A stretch of 64,000 nucleotides of DNA from Aphelocoma coerulescens (GCF_041296385.1 NW_027184061.1:1364001-1428000); one strand, 5' to 3'. Positions 45,324 to 57,676 are shown, numbered from the stretch's first letter. Program-made: numbers and translations. Notes: generated by a model from the sequence alone, not told the origin.

Positions 45324-45659
45324 GAAGGTTGTTCAACGCCTGCTCTGATTATCTGATACTCGCGGGGAATTTTGGTTGGTCCTTGGGGGCTGTGGGGCGG
45401 CTTAGGGGGGGGTCTCTGCGCCTTTGGGGTTCGCTGGTGCCGATTTGGGGTTCAGGTGTTTCCCAACGACCCCCCGGGGGGGGGTGACACAGGGGTGACA
45501 CACGGGGGTCCCCATTCCCGATCCATCCTGGGGCCGGTTCTGCCCCCCCCACTCCTGGTCCCCCCGCGGGATCCCCCAAAGTCCCTTCCCACTGTTGCCC
45601 AATAAACGGGACCGGGGCGAACTGGGAACACTGGGAGCAGCCGGGCAGGGGCAGAGTGA

Positions 45660-45965
45660 CAGCGAGGCTGGGGGGGACACACGACCCCCCCAAAATCATC
45701 GCGGGGATGGAGCGAGGGGTCCCGGCCGGGCCCGAGGCCACGGGGAGGGGCTGCGGCCGCCGGCGGCTCAGGAGCTCTGTGGGCAGAGCAAACCGGGCTG
45801 GGGGGCCCCGGGGGGAGCACAGAGCTCCGGGGGAGGGGGGACACGACCCCCGGGCCCCTCCCGTCACCTGCTTGCGCAGGTAGAAGCCGAGCCCCAGCGC
45901 CAGGAAGATGAAGCCCAACACGAAGCCCCCGATCCCCGTCAGCATCTTGGGGGGGCGGGGGGCAG
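45660..45965 (-). pseudogene. Orphan MHC class II beta transmembrane/tail exons, unit B
   Basis: The transmembrane exon spans 45,945-45,868 (Met to donor GTGACG) and encodes the same segment as unit A with one Val-to-Ile change (VLGFIF). The tail acceptor lies at 45,779-45,777. The beta-1 and Ig-domain exons are absent. Open frame and splice sites survive in both units, but no complete gene is visible. Confidence 0.8.
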
Positions 45966-46019
45966 CTTTGGGGGGTGGAGGGCAGAAGGATCCGGGAAAC
46001 GGCGGCGGCTGCCGGGAAG

Positions 46020-46740
46020 GGACCGGAATGGACTGGGACAGAATGGGATGGACTGGGACAGAATGGGACACCAGGATACACTGGGACCAGGATCAGGACT
46101 GTGCAGGGCCAGATTTGGGACACCAGGGATTATACTGGGATATATTGGGACCACACTGAGGGCTCCTGGGAACATGCTGAGGCCCAATGGGTGCTGCTGG
46201 GATATACTGGGAGTGATTTGCATCATACTGAGACTGACTGGAATCATTCTGGGAGTGACTGGAACCACAGTGGTGGTGAAAGGGTGCAATTGGAAAGATG
46301 CAGGGGGCAACTGGGATCATCCTGGGAGCAGCTGGCCCATACTGGGGTCATACTGGGATCATACTGGGAGTGACAGGGTCATGTTGGAGTGACTGGCATA
46401 GTTCTGGGAATATCTGGAAGTGACTGGGATCATACTGGGGGTGACAGGAATCAATCCAGACTCATACGGGGAAGTTACCTGGAATCATCCTGGGGGTGAC
46501 TGGACTCATACTGGGATCATGCTTAGAGCAACTGGGACCATGATGGGGGCAAAAGGCATCATAGAGGGACTGACTGGGAGTGACTGGGTTCATACTGGAA
46601 GGGACTGGAGCCGTACCTGACTCCTACTGGAAGGGACTGAGAGTGAAAGGAACCATGCTGGGCATGACTGGGAACAACTAGAACCATGTTGGGGGCAACT
46701 GGGATCTTATTGGGAGTGACTGGGATTATAAAAGCTTGAG
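46020..46740. repeat. ACTGGGA-type minisatellite, unit B
   Basis: Counterpart of 7,925-8,610, with unit gains and losses relative to unit A. Confidence 0.85.
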
Positions 46741-48828
46741 TGGAGTTCTTATCCCGTGACATTCCCGGGGAGCAGCGGCAGCTCCGCGCCCCCAGCCCGG
46801 GGGGTGGGAGCAGGGGAACCGCTGGCAGCACCTTCGGGGTGCAGCCGAGGGCTGGGGGGCTCCTCCCCCACTTCATTTTCTCTGCCCAGTTCAAATCATC
46901 CCCTCTCATTCAAATCCCCTCCGTTCACATCTTCTCCCCACCATTAAAGTTTCCTTGGCCCAATTCAACTTTTCTCCCCAGTTAAGCCCTGAGGCCCTTC
47001 CCCTCCTCCCGGCAGGACCCGGCCAGGACCTTCTGGAAACAGCAGCGGGAAGAGTTCCAAAATTCCTCATTGCTTCCATCGATTTCCTTGGTTTCCGGGC
47101 ATTTTCCTGCGGCTGCTCCGGGCCATGGCTGAGGGGTCCCCTCGGGCTCCAGCCCCTTTCCAGCCCCTTTTGCCAGCTCTTTTCCTCAGCTGACCCAAAG
47201 CTGCGGATTTTGGGGGGGGGGGAAGAGTCGCTCTGCTCGGGGGTCCCCGCGGTGCCCCAGGGAGGCCCTGAGGCCGCAGCGTGGTTCCCTCGGGCCCCTT
47301 GGAGCGTTTGGAATCTCCAACTCTCAGCAATCGCTGTCTGTGGCATTCAATCCCCCCTGCAGGGTTTTCCCCCAGACCGGCTTTCTTTCCAGAGGGTTTT
47401 GTGGTTTCGCTTCCAGCCGGGGCCTGAGGGCACCGGAGCGGCCGCGGGTGCCGGGGCAGGAAGGGCTGAGGGACAGCAGCGCCCCACAAACCTCCGGGAG
47501 GGGGACAAGGGCTGGAGGGGGCAAAGAGAGAATAAACACGAGATTTTAGAAAAAGAAAAAAAATCCAGTAAAATATAGATGATATCTAAAATATAATAAA
47601 AAGAGCTCTGAAAAAAGAAAGTAACAGCAGAGCTTCTTCTCCTGGGACTTTGGGTTTCTTGTCCAAGCTCCGAGCTGGGTCTGAGCCAGAAACCAGTGGC
47701 TGGGAGAGACATTGCTGCTGAAGGGCTTCCTATGGCCAGAACTAAAGTGTCGAGTATCAAGGAACAGCTTGAGAGGTCACAGAAGGGCCAGCGCTCCCGT
47801 TGGATTCCCTCGTTTGAAGCTGAAAGTGGAGCTCCATCTGTGACTCTGCTTTGTAAGGACTTAATGTAAAACTCCAGAGCAATCCCCGTTTCCCTCCCTC
47901 CTCTGGCCAGCGGCGCACGGAGAAGGGATGGGAGTTTCGGTGAGTCCGTGCTTCCCCCTGAGGGACAGGAATCCTTGCCGTGTCCAGCGGGGGTCCCTCC
48001 CCAGCCGTGCGGTCACTCCCCGGCCCGGCCCTGAGGCGCGGGGCAGTCGCGGGGCAGCCGCGCTCCGGCCCCGTCAGCGGCAGCGCCGCTTCGTGCCGGG
48101 CAGGAGCGGCAGAAGGAGCCGGGCGGCGGCGGGGGCTGAATCCCGGCAGGAGGAGGAAGAAGAAGAGGAAGAAGGGGCCGGGTCGGCCTGCGGTGTCCGA
48201 TGGCCGGGGAGCAGCGGGGAGGCCTCGGGGAGCGGCGGCGGGCGGGGCTCTGTTGGAGCTGCCCCGAGGGGTTTGTGCCGCGCCGGGTCCCTGAAGGAGC
48301 CGCTCAGCGGGACGGGCGAGCTGGGAACGAAAGGAAATACAGAGAAAAGAATAAAATAGAACCAAAGAGCCGCACCGAGAGGCGTCTCCCCCGCCCGCGT
48401 CTGAAGGAGCTGCACCGAGGGACGGGCGGAGGGTGAGTAGAATAAATTCCAGAGAATGGAGTTAAATAGACTAAAAAACTGCACCGGGATGTCCGCTGCG
48501 CCCGGTGTCACTGACGAGCCGCACGGCGGGACGGGCGCTGTCGGGTGTGGCCAGAAGGGCAGCGCCGAGGAGGGTGAGAGGTGAGAACAGAAAAAACAAT
48601 AGAGAGAATAGAATAAAATGCAATGAAAAAGCCTCACCCGGGGATCTCCGCAGCCCCGTGTCCCTGAAGGAGGCGCAGCGAGGGACGGGCGGGGCGCGGC
48701 CCGGATCGAGCCCCTCCAGCTGCGCCTCGAGCGGCGACCCCGCGGGACCGCGCCGGGGCCGGGCGGCGGCGGCCGCCGGAGCCGGGAAAGCGGCTTGGAG
48801 CGGCGGAGACGAGCGGGGGGTTCCCGAC
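46741..48828. other. Intergenic DNA including a 430-bp segment missing from unit A
   Basis: Matches 8,611-10,250 except for about 47,804-48,235, which unit A lacks between two short GTTGG/cggcgggc junction sequences. The extra segment is GC-rich, with a gaagaagaggaag purine stretch and no recognised gene. Confidence 0.5.
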
Positions 48829-49065
48829 CAGCTCCGCTCAGCCCTCGGACACCGGGGGGTTCCGGGGGTTGTTCCCGACCAGCTCCGCTCGGCCCTCGGG
48901 CACCGGGGGGTTCCGGGGGTTGTTCCCCACCAGCTCCGCTCAGCCCTCGGGCACCGGGGGGTTCCGGGGGTTGTTCCCGACCAGCTCCGCTCAGCCCTCG
49001 GGCACCGGGGGGTTCCGGGGGTTGTTCCCCACCAGCTCCGCTCAGCCCTCGGGCACCGCGCTGGG
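48829..49065. repeat. 51-bp GC-rich minisatellite, five units
   Basis: Units begin at 48829, 48880, 48931, 48982 and 49033, one more than in unit A. Confidence 0.92.
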
Positions 49066-49539
49066 GTCGCCGCGCACTTTTCACCTCCGGCCGCCCCCAC
49101 GGGCCGGGCCCCGCGGCTCCCGCTGCCGCCACCTCGGCCCCGCCGTGCCCAGAAACCACGAAAAATCGCTGGCATGCACTAAAAAAGCTTTTCGTGCGCA
49201 GCGATGGGTGCGGGGGGAGTCCTTATGAACTCCCCTCCCCTCAGACCCTCCCGGGCACCGCCGGGCATTAGCGCAGCTCCCGGGGCCGGGTCCCGGCCAC
49301 ACTTGGGTATTAAATCCGACAGATCTGAGGAGCGGGCACAGCCCTAGAAACCAGGGCTTTGCCTTCGGGAGCTTGGAGCGGCACGAGGGGGATAAAGGGC
49401 CCCCTGCGTGCCCCGATGCCTCCTGAAGCAGCTCTGGCCCCCTAAGAACGAGGCTGTATTTGGGAGAGGGAGGATGGCTGGGATGGGATCTTGAATGAGA
49501 CAGACACATGTTGGGATGAAGAGGTTTGAAGGGGTCCTG

Positions 49540-50961
49540 TCACTGAGGAGGTTTTGGGGCACCCTCCTGCAGGAACTCAAGATTTTCAATCATGGCACCA
49601 TCCATACGCCTTTCCCAACCCGCTTGCCATAGCAGTCTCTGTGTGGGTTTCAAAAAGATTTCTGCCAGCTTTCTACAGTCAAACGGAGTCATTAAACCAC
49701 TCGTAAAAATATGGTGCAACAAAGTTTGCACGTACGGGTTGGTTAATCCATACTGCATCCCAGCTTTTTCTCCTTTTCGGATGAGCTTCCAATTGAGCCC
49801 CGCCCACTGGCGTTGGTTCGGATTACTGGGGGCAGCAATTCCCGGGAACGCTTGTGAAATAAATTCACCCTCAATCAAAGCCTCCCGTATGATTCCCTGC
49901 CACCGCCGAGCAGGTTTGTCGGAAGCAGGGCGGCTTGGGGAGCCGTGGGCAGGACTTTCTTTTTTCCGCTCCGGCCTTTGAGCCGGGGGATCAGTCGTTC
50001 TTCGCATTCCCCGGCTCTGCTCGAGCTTTTGCCCCGGTTGGAATTTCCCCGCATCCCCTTCTCGCTCCCGCGGTTTTCCCCCTTCTCTGTTCGCCAAACT
50101 GTTTCCTCGGCAGGAGTCACAGGGCGGACGGACCCCCACCGGGGCCACCCCCCCGGGGAGCCGGGCCCGCGATCCCCGTGGCCAATGCGGACCGAAGACT
50201 CGGCACCGCGACACACATTCAGCAGCTGATTCAGGATTCTCTCTCCCCTCCGCCACCAGCAGCGGTTTCTGCTTTTCTCTTTCTTTCTCCTGCCGCTTGT
50301 GTTCTCAAAGCGGCTCAATCGCTCTGCCTTTGAACACCCGCCGTTCGCATTGGAATCCCCGCTCTGGCTAAGCCGCGGTGAGGCAGACGGCGATGGGGGC
50401 AGCGGGGGACACACACGCCCCCCCAGTGCTAAAGTTAACTCTTCGGGGGACACCATGGGACACCTCCTAGGCAGTTCTGGTGCTTGCGGAGAGGGAGCTC
50501 ATCCACTTCCATTTTCTCTGGTTCTGGCGCAGGCTGCGGAGCCTGTAACTCCGTCTCTGCGGGTGCAGAAGGCAGGGACGGTATAACTGGGTCTACTCCC
50601 CCAAAGAATTCTTGTGCTTACGTGGGAAAGGCAGCCGCGGGACGGCCTGGCTCTAGACGGGCTGCTGCCCCTACCGCAGCTGTTTTTTCTGCCTCTATTT
50701 GCCTCAGCGCCGTTATTATTAACTTCCATAGCGTACTAAGCCCCTTAGTCTCTTTTAATCCATTGCTTACGGCATCCCAGAGAGTGATTCCCAGCCTTTC
50801 CCACTCAAGAGTGCTGAGAACGCTCCCGTTGGTGGCAAAAAATCCTCTCTCCCAACCCCATCTTAACAGTCTTTTCAAGACCTCCGGGTCACGCTTCTCT
50901 TAAAGAGAATATGCTGGAGGACCCTGAACATGGCCTGCTCCTCTTTCGACAGACCCTTCCC
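49540..50961 (-). pseudogene. Class II-like ERV gag remnant, unit B, 3' part
   Basis: Counterpart of 10,930-12,351 with the same capsid and matrix motifs and the same frame breaks. It is interrupted at 50,961 by the cold-shock LTR element. Confidence 0.7.
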
Positions 50962-51234
50962 TGTTGGGGTCTCCTCCCCCCGCCATGTAGCCCTGAGGGA
51001 GGCACGGGGTTTCCCTGCCCCTGGTCAGCCTCGTTCCCCATTGGTTGGTTTGTGTTCCCCTGCGCGGGCAAAGCAGCTCGGGTGCTGACTGCAGCAGTCT
51101 CTCGGCAGAGCCCGGCCATGCGGCTGGGGAAATAAACATCTCTGAAACATCTAGCAAGAATCCGTCCGTATATATTTCTTTTCCACAGGACTCCTGGTTT
51201 GATATAGGCGTGTTGCAGTATCCCCACTGCAACA
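50962..51234 (+). repeat. 5' LTR of the cold-shock retroelement
   Basis: 273 bp, TG...CA ends. It contains AATAAA at 51,131-51,136 and an inverted CCAAT (ATTGG) at 51,040-51,044. No clear TATA box is seen. Confidence 0.95.
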
Positions 51235-51355
51235 TAATGGTAGAGAATTGAGGCCAGAACGATCCCCGATCCCTAAGCGACTGATTTATGTGAGTAAACC
51301 CTGGAAACTTTGGATTCCTCTTCTTGGTTTTGTTTCGCTATTCCATATCTGGACT

Positions 51356-52744
51356 ATGGAAGAATCGTGGGAAATGGGGCTCTCTGAGCCACAGAAAAAA
51401 ATGTATCTAGAAGTAAAAGGAATCCTTGAACAACAAAACAGAAAAGTATTGGAACCGGGAGATCTTGAACATCTTTTTATCTGGCTTTTCAAAGGGTTCC
51501 CCTGTATTTCTCGAGACTTACTTTTTGATATCGGACCTCCTGGATATTATCAGGAGTGTTACTGGAACGAGATCTGTGATAAGCTAAGGGATGGACGATC
51601 GATAGAAGCTGTCCGCGGATCCTATGTAATCAGTGACGCTCTTCAGAAGCATCTGTATGGTCCCATTACCCCTAAAGCAGAAGATCATACCTCTCCCGTG
51701 GCCGAGACCGCGTGGCAGCCATCCCGGGAGTGTATGACTGCAGCCATGCCAGCGGAGGTGCCTGTGCTGGATGTGCCCGGCCCCCTCGGGAGCGCGCGCC
51801 TTACCGCGGACCCCATCCCTGTCTCGGGGTCCCCGGCCACCCGACCGCGAGTGAGGGAGCGACGCCGCAGGCGCCACGGGTGCCGTAGGCCACGAGCAGC
51901 CAGGAACCGGAGGTCAGTGTGGAAGCCCGCTCTGAGCATACGGCTCGGAGAGCCCTGTGGAGGGAGAAGCGGTGGTTTCCACAGTGACACGAGAAGCCGC
52001 GCAGCGCAGCGCCGAGCCGAAACGAGGCCGCTCTCGAAGCAGCGTGGAGTTTGCGGAGCAGAGCCGCTCACGGGGTGTGGGGCCAGCGGCGATGGCAGCG
52101 CGGGGCCGCGCAGAGCCCAGACAGGCGCTGGAGCGGGGCCGCGCAGAGCCCAGACACGCACCGGAGCAGCGTCGTGCAGAGAGCGCAGAGCGGCCGCGGC
52201 GCGGGGGCCTGACCGAGACGTCGGAGTCGGCGAGGCGGCGGCCACGCGGGACCGGCACCCACGACAGACACGCAAGCACGTGATAGGAGACGTTCTAGCA
52301 ACGAAAGTCACAGGAACTGTGAAATGGTACAATGTAAAAAACAACTATGGATTTATAACACGAGATGATACAGGGGAAGATTTATTCATCCATAGAACTG
52401 CCATTAAAAGGAATAACCCTAAAAATTACCTGCAAAGTGTAGGAGATGGGGAAGTTGTTCAATTTTATATAGTTCAAGGAAAGAAGGGTTTACAAGCAGC
52501 GAATGTTACTGGGCCTGGAGGTATTCCCGTTAAAGGCAGCCGTTATGCACAAAATTATAAACAATATCCATTCCAGCAATTTCCCTACCCACAGCCTAAT
52601 TTCCCCTTTTACCCTATACCCAATATGAACCCTTTCCTAAGTTTACCCTATCCCCAGTTTATTCCTAATCCGTTTTTCACTCCATGGCTTCCTTATACAG
52701 TTCCATTTCCCTACAATTCCTCTCCGATGCCGATGGGGGGATGA
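51356..52744 (+). CDS. Gag matrix-like / Y-box cold-shock domain fusion protein
   Basis: An uninterrupted 462-codon ORF from the ATG at 51,356; the frame is open further upstream but without an earlier in-frame ATG. Residues 1 to about 105 look like a retroviral matrix domain, with the alternating pattern [13 protein letters not shown]...YWNEICDKL. Residues 106-312 are a GC-rich, Arg/Ala-rich linker with a repeated GPRRAQT motif. Residues 313-398 (52,292-52,549) are a cold-shock domain of the Y-box family, about 70% identical by eye to human YBX1 recalled from memory, with the RNA-contact motifs GTVKWYN, NYGFI and LFIHR. Residues 399-462 form a tail with 18 Pro and 17 aromatic residues in 64. 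It contains no capsid, zinc knuckle or enzyme. Cold-shock domains bind single-stranded RNA or DNA, so an RNA-binding, Gag-like role is plausible. Confidence 0.88.
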   Translation: MEESWEMGLSEPQKKMYLEVKGILEQQNRKVLEPGDLEHLFIWLFKGFPCISRDLLFDIGPPGYYQECYWNEICDKLRDGRSIEAVRGSYVISDALQKHLYGPITPKAEDHTSPVAETAWQPSRECMTAAMPAEVPVLDVPGPLGSARLTADPIPVSGSPATRPRVRERRRRRHGCRRPRAARNRRSVWKPALSIRLGEPCGGRSGGFHSDTRSRAAQRRAETRPLSKQRGVCGAEPLTGCGASGDGSAGPRRAQTGAGAGPRRAQTRTGAASCRERRAAAARGPDRDVGVGEAAATRDRHPRQTRKHVIGDVLATKVTGTVKWYNVKNNYGFITRDDTGEDLFIHRTAIKRNNPKNYLQSVGDGEVVQFYIVQGKKGLQAANVTGPGGIPVKGSRYAQNYKQYPFQQFPYPQPNFPFYPIPNMNPFLSLPYPQFIPNPFFTPWLPYTVPFPYNSSPMPMGG

Positions 52745-52956
52745 AAAGGGGGAGGGAAGAAACCCTCTCCTGCCTCAGTTTCCTCACAGGCATGTCCAGA
52801 GAGTTCTGTCTCCCTTCTGTCAGCCCTAAGATGTTCCACAGAATCTGTTTGGACATTTAAAGACTCAGGAGAGTGGCTTGTTTTGTTTTGAAACTGTTCT
52901 TGTTATGGTTATCCAGTTGTCTTCATTCTCCTTTTATTAAAATAAAACGGGTGAGA

Positions 52957-53228
52957 TGTTGGGGTCTCCTCCCCCGCCATGTAGCCCTGAGGGAGGCACG
53001 GGGTTTCCCTGCCCCTGGTCAGCCTCGTTCCCCATTGGTTGGTTTGTGTTCCCCTGCGCGGGCAAAGCAGCTCGGGTGCTGACTGCAGCAGTCTCTCGGC
53101 AGAGCCCGGCCATGCGGCTGGGGAAATAAACATCTCTGAAACATCTAGCAAGAATCCGTCCGTATATATTTCTTTTCCACGGGACTCCTGGTTTGATATA
53201 GGCGTGTTGCAGTATCCCCACTGCAACA
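52957..53228 (+). repeat. 3' LTR of the cold-shock retroelement
   Basis: 272 bp. It repeats the 5' LTR, including ATTGG at 53,034-53,038 and AATAAA at 53,125-53,130. Confidence 0.95.
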
Positions 53229-53760
53229 CTTCCCCATCCTCCAGCCCCCGGCCTCTCACCTCTTCGGGTGCACCCGCTGCAGCGTACGTTTTCCGGACTT
53301 CTTTCCCCAGGAGCTTTCTTCGGCTCCCCCAACTCCAACGGAGCCGTTCTCCGACTCTCCCCTCCACGGTCCAGCCGTGGCAGGCTCTGACCGGGGCCTC
53401 CCGCCTTTTCACTCCACAGACCCCCTTCAGAATCCAAAGGGTCCGGTCTGCTTCATTATCGCAGCGTTTATCACGTTGCGAGGTCACCAGCATGCGGGAG
53501 CTCAGGACTTCTGAACAACGAAGCAATATGATTCCGCAGAAGACATTTTATTGTTTCCATTGCACTCTGCTTATGCATTTTGCAGCTGCTGTGCATGTGA
53601 TCACGCACTTCTTGATTGGTCCCTCGATTTCGTCCACGCGTTCTGCACGCACTTTTCAGAAAACAGGATTGGTTCTAGTCCAGTGTGGCACAGTCCTTCT
53701 CCATCTATTTCTCGCTGCCTTGGTATTCTGCTTCTCAGCTTCTTCTTTCCCATGAGAGTC
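53229..53760 (-). pseudogene. Class II-like ERV remnant, unit B, LTR/leader part
   Basis: This continues the sequence interrupted at 50,961 and corresponds to 12,346-12,890. The primer-site candidate lies at 53,489-53,472 and starts TGGTGACC. The LTR-like part follows on its upstream side. Confidence 0.65.
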
Positions 53761-54607
53761 CCTTCATTTCCCCATCACTTGATCTCTTCAGCTGTTCCCT
53801 GGGGCTCTCGGAGGGGCAGAACCTCACGGGGGTGGTCCCCAAACCCCTGTCCCTCCCTGGGGGTCTCATGGGGGGTTCCTCCCCACCCATCCCTTCGCAT
53901 GGGCCATGCCTGGCTCAGCTGCGCTGCCGGGAGGGGCAGGGCCATGTCTTAGAAGGGGCCATAAACCATCAGAGCCCCCAAAGTGCCCCGGGATCCACAG
54001 TGTGACATCGGACACTGCAAAACTCCCCCGGGGGAGGTACCTGGGTGTTCACCCAAACCTGAACCTGTATTAACCCACCGAACTTGGAGTTTCCGGGGCT
54101 TCCCCAGCCCCCACGGGATCCAGCCTGGGACCATCACTTACACCAAGGACAGCGACATTGGAACAACCAAAACCAAAAGTTTTGTTCCTGATCCAGGGCT
54201 GCTGACTGTGTATCCTTCTACTCTCCTACCTTCTTTGCCCTTACACGTTTCCTAAGTGTTACTTTTATGCTTTTAATATTACTGGAGATGGTAACCAAAA
54301 GGGCTCCAAACCCCCTTCACACAGCAACCAAACTGTTCTGAAATAAACCCTACAGAGATATATTTATAAACACAGATCTTTCACTGTTGTTTCACTCTAA
54401 TCTGCCCCAGGGGAGCCATGAACCAGACCCTGGGTTACCCTCGCCTTCAGGGGCGGGGCGGAACAGGAGCCGGACACGGGGGAAGCTTCTGGAAGCTGCT
54501 CAAGGAAGCCACCCCTGGAGGCCCCCTATTTCCAAAGCCTGGCCATGCAAACCCAGGACACTGGATCCAAACATGGATCACTCAGACGGGGGCACCAGGG
54601 CTCTGCC
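53761..54607. other. Unassigned DNA with deletion junction
   Basis: At about 53,888 'ccccaccc' joins directly to 'atcccttcgc'. The 660 bp present in unit A between these points (13,008-13,671, with the MHC exon 2 fragment) are absent. The remainder matches 13,672-14,385. Confidence 0.5.
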
Positions 54608-55310
54608 TGTTGTGGTTTGACGCAGCTGAGCATGAAGCACACAAAATCTGTTATTTTTCATAAGGGGAAATAAGAAAATATTGAGGAAAACTAGAGAGCT
54701 GTGAAGCAGCACAGGTTCAAACTTAAACAGTTGCTGTACAAAGAAAAAGTTTATTACCAACAGAATTAAAAGTAAAAAGAAGTAACAAGAAATTCAAGCA
54801 AACCTCCCCTCTCTTCCAGCACTTCCCTCCTTTTACCCAACTCGCACAAAGGAAGCAGAACATGGGATTTTAGTCAGTGTTGCAGTTCTTGAAAAGTCTC
54901 TTTGTTATGCTTAAGGAAAAAAGGGTTTTCTTCTGCATCACGTGGTTCCCAAAGTGCCACCAACAGCAGACCCGCCCGGGAAGAAACAATCTGCTGTGGT
55001 GTAAAACATCTCTGCCCTGAAAAATCTCACAGTTCCTTCACACTGCCAGACATGGGCCTTCACATGGGGTTATTAGACTTTGTAAGGATGAATTACTTTG
55101 GCCTGAACACAAAGGGTTGTTTGTTTTTTTTTTTTGTGACAGGAGGTCTCTAAAAGCCTCTCAATACTTCTATATAGCCTGGCACAGGCACTTTTCCTAA
55201 ATTTCATGGGCCATAGGTTAACTTTCCATCCCTCCATGTACTCCAAATGGATCAAAGAGACAAACAGTTTGTGATATTACAGTTTCTTACCACGGCCTGC
55301 AGGAAGTTTT
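54608..55310 (+). repeat. LTR-like repeat, unit B
   Basis: Counterpart of 14,386-15,075, starting TGTTGTGGTTTGACGC. Confidence 0.5.
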
Positions 55311-56030
55311 TTAAGCTGCGCACGAGAATCGCGGCACCGCCCTCTTTTCTCCCGTCGCCATTTCCAGCTCCGTCCCACAGGATTCACTTTCTCTTCTCTC
55401 TGACTCCGAAGCCGCCACGTTGAAGAGTGTTCTTGTTCGGGCTCTACGGTGGAGAAAGCCTGGCTCCCTTTGTGCTGCTGGCTGCGTGGTGTCCTCTTCA
55501 GTTCAGCGCGGAGTGTGCTGGCTGCAGACAGGAGGCTCCGCCGGCTCCCGCTGGCTCCGCCGGCCCCGCGTGGAGAGGAGAGGGACCCGCCGGTGCCAGG
55601 GAGCCGCGCCGGATGGGTTTAGCTGTGTGGCACTCCATGGCTGGCTTTAGCTGCCTGCGGCTCTGGGACAGTTCCCCCCCAGCAGTGACACAGGGTCTGT
55701 GCTGCGGCGTTGGGAAAGGAGGGGGTGCAGGAGCCCTGACCCGGCGGGGCCCGGAGCCTCCAAGGCCCCCCCACCTTCCGGCAGGAGAGCTGGAACAAAA
55801 GGAATTCCCCCGTTTCCATGTGGTTTAAATGAGCAAACGGAGGACCCCACAAGCCCCTCAAAACCCGCGGGACTAAGCTGGCCTTTACTGGATGCCAGGA
55901 AACACTAAAAACTCTCTGTCCCTGCCCTCTGCTACTGCACAGGGACAGGAAATACAAGGAAAGGTCCAGGAGCTGAGAGAAGGACCGGGAGAGATCCCGC
56001 CCCGAGCACCAGCACGGGCACAACAGAGCC
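55311..56030. other. Unassigned GC-rich DNA downstream of the zinc-finger gene, unit B
   Basis: Counterpart of 15,076-15,800; nothing recognised. Confidence 0.4.
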
Positions 56031-56051
56031 AGCCTGGGCACAGGAAGGGAA

Positions 56052-56057
56052 TTTATT
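56052..56057 (-). terminator. Poly(A) signal of zinc-finger gene, unit B
   Basis: AATAAA on the minus strand at the same relative place as in unit A. Confidence 0.65.
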
Positions 56058-56268
56058 ACCAACCAAATCACAGGAGCACAAGGAGAAGGCAAAGAAATCT
56101 CTCCAACACCTTCCCCCCACCCAGCGCGGATCACCCGGAACGGGGGTCACCAGGGCTCTGCCCCACGGGGGTCACTGGGGATCATCCAACGCCGATCCTC
56201 CCACGGGGGATGGAGCTGGAGCAGCGCACGAAGCTCTTCCCGCACTCGGGGCACTCGCAGGGCTTCCC

Positions 56269-57015
<747 letters not shown>

Positions 57016-57676
57016 TCACCAGGCATCTTGTGTCTGTAAAAACCTCCAAAACACCAAGATTCAGCCCAAAATGCCCCCAAACATCAAGACACAGACCCAA
57101 AACGCCCAAAACATCAAGATTCAGACAAAACATCCTCCAGAATATAAACACATTCAGCCCCCACAAAAAATCCAAAGCACCAACATGGACCCCAAGAAAC
57201 CTCAGAAACACCAAGATTTACCCCCTGGAAAATCATGGATCCCCCTCCCTGATCACCTGCTGGATGGGGGGGGGAGGACAACGCTCCTGGGGCTGGGGGG
57301 AGGCTGCAGATACAGCGAGTGCTGGAACCTTGCGGTGCCTCCTCTTCCTGCTCCTCCTCCTCCTCCTCCTCTATCCCTACTCTTCCTCACACGCCTCTTC
57401 CTCACACTACTCCTTCTCCTGCAGAATCCCACCTGCTGCTCCCACGGCCATCGTTTCACCATTCTGGTCTCCAGCCCTGCTCCTCCAGCCTTTCTCCTGC
57501 TCCCCCCAGGCCCAGCACCCAGCCCTGGCTCGCTCTGCCCCCCAGAGCTCTCGGATCGCACAGCACGAGCAGCGATGCAGCTGCGGCAGCTCGGGCTGGG
57601 GCAGCGCTGGGCTCTCGGCCGCTCCTGCCCGCACTCGGCCCCCGCCGCAGCCACTTCTGCCAGCACAGCACGGCCC

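Larger units (their letters stand above)
50962..53228 (+). mobile_element. LTR retroelement carrying a YBX-type cold-shock domain
   Basis: A complete insertion of 2,267 bp: 5' LTR 50,962-51,234, internal region 51,235-52,956, 3' LTR 52,957-53,228. The LTRs begin TGTTGGGG and end CTGCAACA and differ by one substitution and one C in a C-run, so the insertion is young. It is flanked by a 6-bp duplication, cttccc, at 50,956-50,961 and 53,229-53,234. Unit A has a single cttccc at 12,346-12,351 and continuous sequence, which is the empty site. The internal region has one long ORF and no protease, reverse transcriptase, integrase or envelope, so mobility must depend on helper proteins. I could not identify a primer-binding site. 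A purine-rich aaaaggggga run after the stop and 'aaaataaaacgggtgaga' at the 3' LTR edge are polypurine-tract candidates. Confidence 0.95.

Noticed and set aside
51235..51260. Primer-binding site candidate (tggtagagaattgagg) of the cold-shock element
   Set aside because: It lies near the expected place, but I could not match it to a tRNA 3' end with confidence.
51248..51355. Extension of the cold-shock ORF upstream to 51,248
   Set aside because: The codon there is TTG, not ATG; the first in-frame ATG is at 51,356.
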